From positions 159,073 to 181,070 of the forward strand of contig MU631494.1 in the NCBI GenBank assembly GCA_026770615.1: a DNA stretch of 21,998 nucleotides, given 5' to 3'. Under the pieces are notes generated by a model. That model was not told where the DNA came from and searched no databases. It saw only the letters and a program-made list of their open reading frames with translations. Every line of letters begins with the position of its first letter. The first letter of the stretch is position 1. The position numbers and the translations under genes were made by a program. This document shows positions 9,612-19,228 of the stretch, in pieces. This DNA comes from Pavlovales sp. CCMP2436. Taxonomy: Eukaryota > Haptophyta > Pavlovophyceae > Pavlovales.

Positions 9612-9616
9612 AAATA

Positions 9617-11398
9617 TTACAATAAAAGCATGTCTTCACGTTCTAAATCTTCGGTTGATGTGACCACTGTCATGCTTAAAATCTTATCTGGGTAACTGAT
9701 CCACGTCTTATTTATTGAGGTACTGATAGAATTGTTAATCACACCAAAATGTAGCTTGGAAGTGTTCGTTATTAACGGCATAGATCCGCCAAAGTTTAAC
9801 GGGTTAACTGTTGAACGCGCTGTACGATTATCCGATAAATATATCTTGAAATCTGCAATATTATGCGCATCACTATATCCTTGAAAATTTAAAATATTAT
9901 TGTCGACACCTCCAGAATAAGACTTCTCGAACCCGGTGGTTGTGGCTCCTACAGCTATATCTGCTTTCGTACCATTAAAATACATATCAATTAAGATTTT
10001 ATTGTCTGTACCTACTAAACGGTTAATTACTATTTCTACCGATACCCATGCCGTTGTTGATAAAGTAATATTTGAAACGCCAAGAAGCTGGGTGAAATTG
10101 CCGTTTGCGTCGATGAATAGATAAGATAGATTATTCGAAAATGAACGAAACATCAAACCTCTCGATAAATTACCTGCCCCGCTAGAAAATGAGGTTCGTG
10201 GACGTTTACTAATCGAAAAAATTGCATTTTTAGACGAATTTGTGTTATTCAATTTTATTTTAAACAAAATTCGCATTCCACTACCTCCTGCGACCTTACT
10301 AGCCACTGTTACGAATGTGTTCGTTGTTGCCATATTCCCAAATAATCAAAATGGCGATAACACCTTTATATAGCCGTAACCAGTTCCTAAAGAACTGTCT
10401 GGATATAGCGTGTCTACGGTCCCTGTGCCACTACGTACAAGCGTAGCGTTACTACCACTAATATCGTCAAAATTTGTATTAAATCGATATTCTACAAATG
10501 ACGTAACAAGGTCCACGATTTCGCTCGAAAGCTCGTTCGTCCCAAGCCAGGTCCTTGATAAACCGGCTGCGTAGAATATTATATATATTGGTTGTGCCGT
10601 GTTGGAGTTATATCTAAAATGTATATTGTTGGTCAAGCCTGCAGAAGTTTGTCGTGTTATAGTCATCGATCTGTTTATTGTTTCGTTGACAAATGTTGGC
10701 GGTAATTGTGAGTAGTATATAATGTTTGGCTCTACGATATAAACAATTGATATTAAACCGATTTCTTTGCCTCCGTCTGGATATATTTTAACGTCTGAAC
10801 CACCTGACGGTTTGCTCCAACCTATTTTATTACCATCGTTTCTTGCTACTACTGGTGGATTGCTAAACTGTTTTTTTATACTGTCGTTGATAACTTTCGC
10901 AAGTGCGCCTAAATTTTGGAGTCCTTTAGATATAAAATTAAAGAAATTTGTAATTCCACCAATATCGACTTTTAGTGTAGATCCTGCAAACTGTGAAGTG
11001 ATAAGAATATCGAATATAATCGTAAAACTGCTTTGTCCAATGGTTAACGATTGATTCGGATCTCCAAAACTCATAAGATGCCCGAAAGCCACGCTATCGC
11101 TACAAGTTAAATATATTTCCATACTGTAAGTATTTATTGGTACGATCACGTCCAAAGTAGCGCCATCCTCTCGCGAATCCGCACCAGTTGCGTTTTCATT
11201 ATATGGGATAGCAAAATATACCGAAGGACTACGCAATACTAAATTTGACCCGACAAGATTACCTAAACCTAAACCGCTCTTATAAAGTATAGTGATAGGT
11301 TTTATAGGACGTATATATGGCGCTAAAGTTTTGTATTCTTTGTTATAATTTAAGTGTTCAATTGATAAACGATTTGACGATGCGCACTTTCTAAACAT
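9617..11398 (-). pseudogene. LamG/concanavalin-like lectin protein, split by one in-frame TGA
   Basis: One frame runs from ATG 11398 to TAA 9619-9617, broken only by TGA at 10348-10346 (SPF-stop-LFGN). The N-terminal part (about 300 residues) is an unrecognised, beta-rich virion-protein-like region. The C-terminal part is a LamG-type jelly roll: EYRFNTNFDD before the stop, then MRILFKIKLNN, WVSVEIVIN, IDMYFNG and IADFKIYLSD after it. Such domains bind sugars or surface receptors and are common on viral fibres. The domain itself straddles the stop, so the two halves were one protein. It lies just downstream of the fibre gene on the same strand and is probably part of the attachment apparatus. 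Separate use of both halves is unlikely. Confidence 0.72.
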
Positions 11399-13931
11399 TT
11401 TTACATTTGTGAAAGATTCGCCCGACGTATATTTTCGTTGATGAAGATTTATATTATATATTTACTAATTATATTTATAGGCTTTGTCAATTGTACGCCA
11501 GCAGATTTTTCATTTATATATACAGTTAATAATCGAGTTTTTGATATCGTAAAATCGAATCGTGTCACTCCACCAAGTGTATAATCAACATTTTCGATTG
11601 TTAGGTAATCTAATCCTGTGCTCGTATTCAGTGTGATGATATCTCAATTTATAGATGTACTTCCTGGTATGTTTTGAAAATCAAAACTTAAACCTCTGAT
11701 ATACTCAACTTCGCTAGGCATCGGTGAATCCAAAACAGTCGCGAATCCGATACTGAGAATAAGATCGTAAGAATATGATACCACTGTGTCGTTAATATAT
11801 ATATACAAAAAACTATAATCTTTTACGTCAAACCTATCAATATCTCTCAACGGAAATTGAACATTACCGTTATCATTTACTGTAAAATTTTCGAACTTAA
11901 TCGATTGCAGATATGTGGTATTGGGAAAAATTACCGCGTTTGCTGTAGTCGTGGGGCTTGGTAATTGCCCAATAATATCATAAACTACCGCCAACGAAGT
12001 GCCCTTAAAAAATGCAGTTGGTGATATAGAAATAGTTGATAAATCGATCGCAGATGATAATAGTACGTTCTGCTTGCTTATTAACGATGCTCTAATTAAG
12101 AGATTATTGAAATTATTCAAAAAAATCATGTAAGAATTATTTATAGTGGAAACTCTAAAATCCACATATTTCTGAGACTGTTTGACTATCGAAATAGTTA
12201 TAGGTGGATCGATAGCATCAAGACGACCATTAACGATATCGCTCGATGTAATTGTATCAGTGAACCAGATTTTTATATTAGATGAATAAGGACTATCTGC
12301 ATAATTACCCAAAATATGAAATTTATAAACATCTGATCCTGCTGTCCAACCCCAATCGAAACGATAAATATCTTGTCCGCTAACAGACGACTGTATTAAG
12401 TTACCATCCAACCAACATAATAAATCAACGGAAGAAGATCTAGGTATTTGAATAGTTATATTACTCCATTCAGTGACTGATAAATATGGAGTGAACGAGT
12501 GAAATTGACTGTAATAATCATTTGGTTCGCTAAACAAAAATTGAAATCTATTATTATTAAGTATTCTCAAGCTCAAACCAGTACCGATAGGATTAGTACC
12601 TGCTATATAGTTACCGTTTATAGGTGAACCGATACCAAAAACCACGGACGTTTGATTTGTACCCGTTTGATATAGTTTTATATCGAATGACACAGTGAAA
12701 CCAGTACCACCACCAGAACTTGCTATTGTTGGACGAGTTTCTGTGCTTAAAATAGCAGATATGCCACCTTTTCGAAAATATGCCTTGCCATCAATATCGC
12801 GACCTTGTTCTGTAATAGTTCCACTTAGATGATTACCACGTCCAGATGTATCTTTATTATCGTATAGCAAATATTCCGCAAAAGGTGTTTCGATTGCCAG
12901 AGTTAAATCATCGTTTTTCGTTTCTGCAGGTGTTGATTTTAGAAAATTTTTTAGATCTGATGAATACGATGTGTTTGGATATATTCGTAACAAATTAGTA
13001 GTGCTATTGTCTGATGTAAATCATTTTAATGTAGATAAAACTTGTTATAAGCGTCTGTAAAACTCCATCGATATAAATAGATACGTCTCCTACGTCCGAT
13101 ATAATCATTTCATAATGATGCCATTGTGTGGTATTAATATTTTGCATATTAAAATTACGTCGAAAAACACCTAAATATGACATGCGTAACCGAATATTTG
13201 CAGAATCTACTGTTATGGTTAAACCCTCGCATATGTGCTTGTATTACTGTTTCCACTTATAAAGTAATCACCTAATGATAAAACACTTTCAATATTCGTG
13301 CCACTGTTGCATTTCAAATCAAACGATAACACTAGTCCAGTGTTTAACCCTGTAGATCCATAAATAGTGTGTTGAATTGTAACCGGATCAAGTAGCGACT
13401 GTATCATACCGTCATCAAATTGAACATAGGATTCATCAGTAATATTTTCGATTTTATATATTCGGTCAGACGCACCTACATATGTCAAATAATTGTCACG
13501 TCCAGAAAAATCCATTTCGTTTAAAAATCTATACTCACCCCATGCAGATCCAAGTCGGTTAACTATTAGTTCGGCTGATAAATTGACTACACTACCATAA
13601 CCAATTTCTTGATTGAACGGTAACCGCAAAGTATATAAACTAAATTATTATTCGTCATGAATGCGTCAAAATGTTGAGAATAATCTGCTTCCACAAATTT
13701 AAGACTTGAGACGATTGGGACACCTGTATAGTTTGCAATTTGTAATATTTGAGATTCAATATTCTGAATATTTGGCGTCGATATATTTCCGGTAAAATTA
13801 GCACCGCTCAAATTAGCCTTTTGTAGAAGCTTAATATCATTGTTTGCGATACTTTCTTTGAGATTTATGGTATCATTCAATCCAAGCGCATAGGCATCTG
13901 TGGCTAAAGATCTAGTATTCAGATGATTAAT

Positions 13932-14051
13932 ATTGCTATTGATCAAAATATTATTTAAATTATAATCGCTTTGATTTGTTTTGAGTAACAAATTGCTATT
14001 GATCAAAATATTATTTAAATTATAATCGCTTTGGTTCGTTTTGAGTAACAA
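13932..14051. repeat. 60-bp near-perfect tandem duplication in the fibre gene
   Basis: Units 13932-13991 and 13992-14051 differ at two bases. Each encodes one 20-residue stalk unit (LLLKTNQSDYN...). This is a recent in-frame expansion. Confidence 0.93.
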
Positions 14052-14999
14052 ATTACTAGCTACATTAATAATATTCGAATCATATCGTATATTTGAACTA
14101 TTAACATTATTATTAAAATGGTAAAATAGTTTGATAAATTTGTAATATTAGAATCATAACGTAAATTTGAACTATTGATATTACTGTTTAAAAATGTAAA
14201 ATCTATTTGGTTCGTTTTCAGTAAAAGATTACTCGATATATTAATATTATTAGTGTTATAATCACTCGTATTCGTTTTTAGAGATACATTTGAATCATAT
14301 CGTAAATTTGAACTATTGAAGTTTGCTGTTTAAAATTATAAAATCTATTTGGTTCGTTTTTAAATTTATATTACTTGCATTTATAGCCATCGAATTCGTT
14401 ATATTGCTGTTGTTATTGTTGTATGTGGCTATATCGACTTTCAACGACATCAGACTGTCCGATTCTGACTTTGTGTATCTATTATTAAAACTTATATTAG
14501 CGTTATATTTGTATTCATCAAAATCCGTAATCGGCAATTTGCTCGGCAATAACGTATCAATACCCACGATATTCAACGTATTAAGTGAAATACCCGCTCC
14601 AAGGACTACTATACTCGCGGCATTTGTCGTTGATAAAACAAGCGCCGATATTCCGATGTTGCTCGCGGTTGTAATATTACTATTTGTTTGCAAAACATCT
14701 TGATTATAATCGCCAATGTTTAGTATTAAAGAAAGTCGATTATCTATGCCTTGCTTATTATATGTATTATCCTTAGAATATGCATCACTCATTTCCGCCT
14801 TGGTGTTAATATTCGTATTTATTAAATTACAAGCCGTTTCGAAATCTGTAATATTGAGTTTGATATCAATACGTTGATTTATATCATTTCTATCATACGT
14901 TTGCCATCGATAAAACACGTTGTTTATATTCACTTTAGTATCTACCACATTCGACAGATTTATAAAATCCGGATCATTAACTACTGAACTGGATGGTCT

Positions 15000-15540
15000 A
15001 TTTTGCAAAGCCAATATATTGCTATCATATCTGATATTTGATGTATTAATGACATTGCTTAATTCGTTGAATAAAGAACCATTAACTTTTAATGCTATGC
15101 TGTTATTCAGATTTACATTGTTCGAATTATATAATGTAGTGCTTATTTTCGTATCGATATTACAAGTATTACTACCGACCACATTCGACAAATTTATAAA
15201 ATCCTGGTCATTATTTACTAAACTGGTTGGTCTATTTTGTAATTCTAAAATATTACTATCGTATCGATTATTTGATGTATTAATGACATTGCTAAAAACA
15301 TTGTAATCGCTGATATTGACCTTTAATGCTATGCTGTTATTCAGATTTACATTGTTCGAATTGTATAATGTAGTGCTTATTTTCGTATCGATATTACAAG
15401 TATTACTACCGACAACATTCGACAGATTCATAAAATCCTGATCATTAACTGAACTGGTTGGTCTATTTTGTAATTCTAAAATATTACTATCGTATCGATT
15501 ATTTGAAGAATTAATGACATTACTTAATTCTACGAATAAA
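15000..15540. repeat. 231-234-bp repeat units in the fibre stalk
   Basis: The block containing TATAATGTAGTGCTTATTTT recurs at about 15132 and 15366, and the block TATTACTATCGTATCGATTA at about 15249 and 15480. Each unit encodes 77-78 residues. A more diverged copy lies near 14930-15060. Confidence 0.85.
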
Positions 15541-16298
15541 TCACCATTGACCTTATACGATAAATATGTATCAGTATCCTGGCTTGTATAATAATTTGCA
15601 AATTAGTTCGTATTTGATGTAATCATATTATCATATCTAATATTTGAAGATTCTACGATAGTTTTATCTATTTTGGTATCAATTAACGTTGTGATGTCAA
15701 CAATGTCATGCTTAATAACATCGATAGCATTTGAATTTAATATGACTCTGCCGTCTAAATTAAGAAAACCTTCGTCTATTTTGTTCACAACTTGACCGCC
15801 TAATGTCATGCCCCCGCTTATTAACGTAGCCCCCACGATATTTTTGATATCTCCCAATTCGTTGAGGGTATTTTCGATTACGGCGTTTGCTGCTGCCTGA
15901 AGCAAATCTTTGATAGCTTGAGTTGTAAGATAGTTATTAAATTACCCTTTTGATAAATAAGCATTTTCGATATTGTTGTTTTAAGAATTCTCAGACGTAA
16001 TATATTCGGATGACAAAAGTCTCAAATTAATAGATTCATTTGATGTTATCAATTCTGTATTTATTAGAGAGATTTTACTATCTAAAATTCCTATATTTCC
16101 ATTTGTTATTCCTAAATTTCCGTTTGTTATTGTTAAATTTCCGTTCGTTGTACTAATAGACTCTTCTATTAAACCAAAATGGTTATTTGTTTCTGTTTTA
16201 AACACATTTAACGAACTGCCTAATGCTGTTATATTGCATGTGTTCGAATTTGTTATAGCCGTTAATTCGTTGAAAGCTTGCTCTCCGTAAACCGACAT

Positions 16299-16340
16299 CT
16301 TATAATATAGCGTAGATTTTTTTCTATACCATTTATATAT
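16299..16340. promoter_or_regulatory. Bidirectional promoter between fibre and lipase-like genes
   Basis: Only 42 bp separate the divergent ATGs at 16298 (minus) and 16341 (plus). The spacer is AT-rich, with CTATATTATAAG facing the fibre gene and TTTATATAT facing the lipase-like gene. Confidence 0.5.
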
Positions 16341-17015
16341 ATGTTTGGAAAAATTAGAAAACAAAGAGATTCATTTTTTGGTAGACCTACAAGAAGCACT
16401 TTTTTGTTCAATAGATATATGAATACTGGATCGAATAGATCTATATCTGTAGATCCTATTGTTGAACAAAATCTACTATTAGAAAATACGATTATATACT
16501 TAAAAGCTTCCTACAGTGACCAGGATGCTATGGAAAAAATGAAAAATATGGGTTACGATCATGATGTTGATTTATCAAATAATGAAACAAATGTTTATAC
16601 TCGAGAAGGAAAAGCTTTGATATTACACCGAGGGAGTTCGAATGCGAAAGATTTCCTTATAAGTGATGTATTACTAGCCATAAATTACAGTGGTTTAGAC
16701 CCACGTGTATGGTCTGCTAAAAAGATTACTAGACAGACGCAACTAAAATATAATACTATAGCTGACCACGTTGGACATACTTTAGATCGTTGGTTGGCAG
16801 AAATATGTGCAGATCTTAAAGCTTATATTCTCACATATAACAAAGGTGCCATTCCTTACCATATTGGTAAATCGGTGTCTATAAGACAATTTGATATTCG
16901 TACACGTGGGGATTTGGTTAGTTTAATGTCTAAATTTCAAAACAGTAATTCGCTAACTATAGAAAACAAAGGAAAAGGTTTTTTAAACGCACACAATTTA
17001 CAAAACCTCGATTAA
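16341..17015 (+). CDS. Lipase-class-3-like alpha/beta-hydrolase fold protein with altered nucleophile elbow
   Basis: An intact 224-residue frame follows the order of class 3 lipases. LILHRGSSNAKDFLISDVLL (94-113) matches the RG(T/S)...D strand region, VGHTLDRWLAE (144-154) the GHSLGG elbow, D191 (RGDLVS) the acid and H218 (NAHNL) the base. At the elbow, Thr147 stands in place of the nucleophile Ser, and Asp-Arg follows where family members have Gly-Gly. Family knowledge: such enzymes cleave lipid esters, and viral members may act on membranes at entry or exit. Inference: this copy is a weakened or inactive enzyme, or was altered during decay; each change can be reached by one base change. Its TAA overlaps the convergent penton-gene stop (TTAA, 17012-17015). 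Confidence 0.65.
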   Translation: MFGKIRKQRDSFFGRPTRSTFLFNRYMNTGSNRSISVDPIVEQNLLLENTIIYLKASYSDQDAMEKMKNMGYDHDVDLSNNETNVYTREGKALILHRGSSNAKDFLISDVLLAINYSGLDPRVWSAKKITRQTQLKYNTIADHVGHTLDRWLAEICADLKAYILTYNKGAIPYHIGKSVSIRQFDIRTRGDLVSLMSKFQNSNSLTIENKGKGFLNAHNLQNLD

Positions 17016-17797
17016 TCTTTATAAAATATAAACGTTAATGCGAATGTGTTGTAGAACGGAAGTGGTGTAAAATTTTCATCGATCATTTCGATATCAATAT
17101 AATCGATAGAATTGTTACGTAATGGTTGAATAATAAAGGGACGTTCAAACGGGATAATGTCGCCATAGTTCGCGTTATTCGCAATAGATGCTATTATTTT
17201 CCTGGATGTCATCAGACTGCTGTCATTCGAGTTATCTAATTGTAAAGACTTGTTTGAACATATGTAAATTTGCTTTGGGAAGAGAATATCCCACGTGCCT
17301 AGTGATTTCGTAGTACCTACATATGGAACTGTTAAAGATTGAATACAAATACCGAGACGTAACGCTAATCCAGTCGGGAGAATTGTTAAATCTAATGAGG
17401 CGTTTGTGTTATCGAATGACATAATTCGCGTGGTAGCAGGAGAAACTGTAAATGTTAACGGATTTGAAATTGAGACACCAGTATCAACACGAATAGCCAA
17501 TTTTGATGACATGGCTGTGGTTATCGCTCCAACATCGGAATAAAATCCTGAGTCTATTGTAATTGTATAAAAAACGCTTGGAGTTTGATTATAGAAAAAC
17601 GTCAGTGTTTGACCCTCTCCATATACGTTTGGAAATTGACGGGACATTTGAATATTATAAAGTTGAATGAATAAATCGGATTTTACTGATCTGGGTACGA
17701 TCGAATTGTCAAAATTCCATTGAAATCTACCGACAGAAGGATCACTAATATCACTTTTTTAACTTGATAAAAATAATGGATAGGGCGCGTTATCCAT
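17012..17797 (-). pseudogene. Minor capsid / penton-like protein with an early in-frame TAA
   Basis: The frame begins with ATG at 17797, six bases after a TATA-like box. After 12 codons (MDNAPYPLFLSS) it meets TAA at 17761-17759, then runs open to 17012. Clear coding sequence (SVGRFQWNFDNS) sits between that stop and the next ATG at 17647, so the true start is upstream. The protein is beta-rich with no membrane segment; its end (DYIDIEMIDENFTPL...FALTFIFYK) resembles the final strands of single-jelly-roll vertex proteins of PLVs and polintons. Position near the capsid and ATPase genes supports a penton role; the family match is by pattern only. Internal restart at 17647 would give a 211-residue product lacking about 50 residues. 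Confidence 0.55.
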
Positions 17798-17815
17798 TTT
17801 TATATATATAAGAGG
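17798..17815 (-). promoter_or_regulatory. TATA-like promoter box CTCTTATATATA
   Basis: On the minus strand, CTCTTATATATA (17814-17803) ends six bases before the ATG at 17797. The same 12-mer precedes the gene starting at 18463. Confidence 0.55.
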
Positions 17816-17820
17816 ATATT

Positions 17821-18463
17821 TTAATTATTGCGATTATAAACTTTGGGATTATTTGCGATATATTTTTTAGCTCTTATCTTGTTCACTTTAAATTTATCTG
17901 AGACTTCTTTAGATATTGCCTCAATATTTCTATCTGGTAATGTATCTATGTATTTTTTAATATCATTATATTTTTTATTAAGGTAAGCATCTGCTGTTTT
18001 GCCTGAAAGTAAAGAACTGCGTTTTATTACAACGGGCACATCGACCGGTGGTTCTTCTGGAACTTTCACAAAATTGTCCTTTATATCACTACGTCTATAA
18101 TTTCCGATCGATTTTATCAACGACTGACGAACTGCCCTGACCGACGCTATTACCGTAAATAGGTACTTGGCTAACAATTGGTTTTGGTTCATCAAATCGA
18201 ACCGGGTTTAGAGGCTCTTTAAAAAGCCATCGTTCCATCATAGTAGTAATCGGTTGATCTTCGACAGTAAAACCTTTCGCGATATATTCTAATTGCATCG
18301 AGTAGCGACTTCTTGCTCGACCTGTGTAGTATGTTATAATTTTACCTACATATCGACGATTGAATGCTCCTTTGTATGGTTTACCGTTTAGCAAAAAAAT
18401 ATATTTAGAATTTGGTATAGTGTCTTTTTTCCAACCATTTAATTTATCGATTGAATCGGACAT
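17821..18463 (-). pseudogene. Unknown protein, broken by a frameshift
   Basis: The first frame (ATG 18463, MSDSIDKLNGWKKD) runs to a stop at 18095. The second open frame begins near 18195 and ends at 17821. They overlap, and composition suggests a switch between about 18125 and 18095 (DKIDRKL to RRSDIKDNF), giving one protein of about 210 residues. The N-terminal part is aromatic and basic (NRRYVGKIITYYTGRARSRY); the C-terminal part is Lys-rich and helical (NKKYNDIKKYIDTLPD). No motif is recognised. Set between the packaging ATPase and penton genes with a shared promoter box, it is probably a virion or assembly protein. A programmed frameshift is possible but no slippery signal stands out. 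Confidence 0.5.
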
Positions 18464-18480
18464 GTCTATATATAAGAGAA
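18464..18480 (-). promoter_or_regulatory. TATA-like promoter box CTCTTATATATA
   Basis: The 12-mer (18478-18467 on the minus strand) lies three bases upstream of the ATG at 18463 and is identical to the box at 17814-17803. Confidence 0.55.
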
Positions 18481-18490
18481 GATTTTATTA

Positions 18491-19210
18491 TTATTGTATT
18501 GTTAAACGGTTGAATCGATTATATATATTACCATCTTTATCGATAAACATAAACGCCCTGTCTTTTTTTGTTTGGTCAGGTTTGAAGATATGCTTTAAAT
18601 ATGCTTCGAAATCTTTGCTGTTTATATTTACTTCGTCAGTTATTGACATGATCTCTTTTTTGTTGCCTTGTCTGAATATGATAAATTTACTTTAATTTTT
18701 ACGAATTAATAAGGGCGCTTGAATATATGATTGAACTACTAACCAGAAAGACATACGTAAATGCCTACGATTACATACGAATTTTGTCAATGTCCGTTGG
18801 AGTTCGATATTTTTCATTGATGCCGCCATATCGTCCATGATAACTAAGCTATTTTTGTTATTTTTTGCATCTATTTTTATTTCTTTTTCGACTTCGCTAA
18901 TTGTATCGAAAGTAAGTTCATGATATAAACGACTATGATTTTTAAAAGGAGAATTCTCCATAGATCTAAACGAGTTTTCTGGTATAAATAAATATACATA
19001 ATCGAATACACCTTTATAAATTGGCGGAGATGTCTGCGTTAGAAATGCAGTGAGCATGCTAGATTTGCCCTATCCTGGACCACCGCTGAACATTAGACTG
19101 TGGCTTTTGTTACTTAGTGGTTTTGGTATCTGAGGATGGAGTTGATTATCTACGTTAAATTTGGGAATCGTTAGCGGGATATCATTATGTTCTATTTCTA
19201 AGACACTCAT
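18491..19210 (-). pseudogene. Genome-packaging ATPase (FtsK/HerA, A32-like), two in-frame stops
   Basis: The protein would drive viral DNA into the capsid. ATG 19210 to TAA 18493-18491 is one frame of 240 codons. Walker A reads SGGPG-stop-GKSS, with TAG at 19072-19070 as codon 47. Walker B is NSLVIMDDMAAS, with its acidic pair. A later RHLRMSFWLVVQSY segment fits the arginine/sensor region of the family, followed by APLLIRKN. A second stop, TAA at 18694-18692, follows IRKN, and readable sequence (SKFIIFRQGNKKEI) continues for another 66 codons. Length and motif order match PLV/virophage packaging ATPases. It lies directly after the capsid gene on the same strand. With a stop inside the P-loop no active product is expected, unless the stop is read through or is a sequencing error. 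Confidence 0.85.
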
Positions 19211-19228
19211 TTAATATATCTAAATGTT

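Larger units (their letters stand above)
11449..16298 (-). pseudogene. Giant fibre gene: repeated stalk units plus lectin-like tips (multiply broken)
   Basis: The first in-frame ATG (MSVYGEQAF) is at 16298. The stalk (to about 13660) is Asn/Ser/Ile-rich with recurring NLNNSIALKVN, RYDSNILxLQNRP and YSKDNTYNKQGIDNRL blocks, in the style of trimeric phage tail fibres. The tip carries two LamG-like domains (about 13560-13040 and 12870-12220; EYRFLNEMDFSGR and EYLLYDNKDTSGR align) and a beta-rich end. Stops in frame: TAA 15983-15981, 15944-15942 and 15605-15603, and TGA 11646-11644 with 64 further codons after it. Frameshifts lie near 14320, 14115, 13625, 13225 and 13050. Sequence on both sides of each break is fibre-like, so this looks like one gene of about 1600 codons that has decayed. 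Role (inferred): receptor binding. Two adjacent genes cannot be excluded. Confidence 0.7.

Noticed and set aside
14323..15306. Plus-strand hydrophobic frames as membrane proteins
   Set aside because: They are antisense to the Asn/Ile-rich fibre stalk; the apparent hydrophobicity comes from complementing AAT/ATT-rich codons.
15985..15995. Third copy of the junction arm (AGAATTCTCAG)
   Set aside because: Only 11 bases match and they lie within fibre coding sequence; chance is sufficient.
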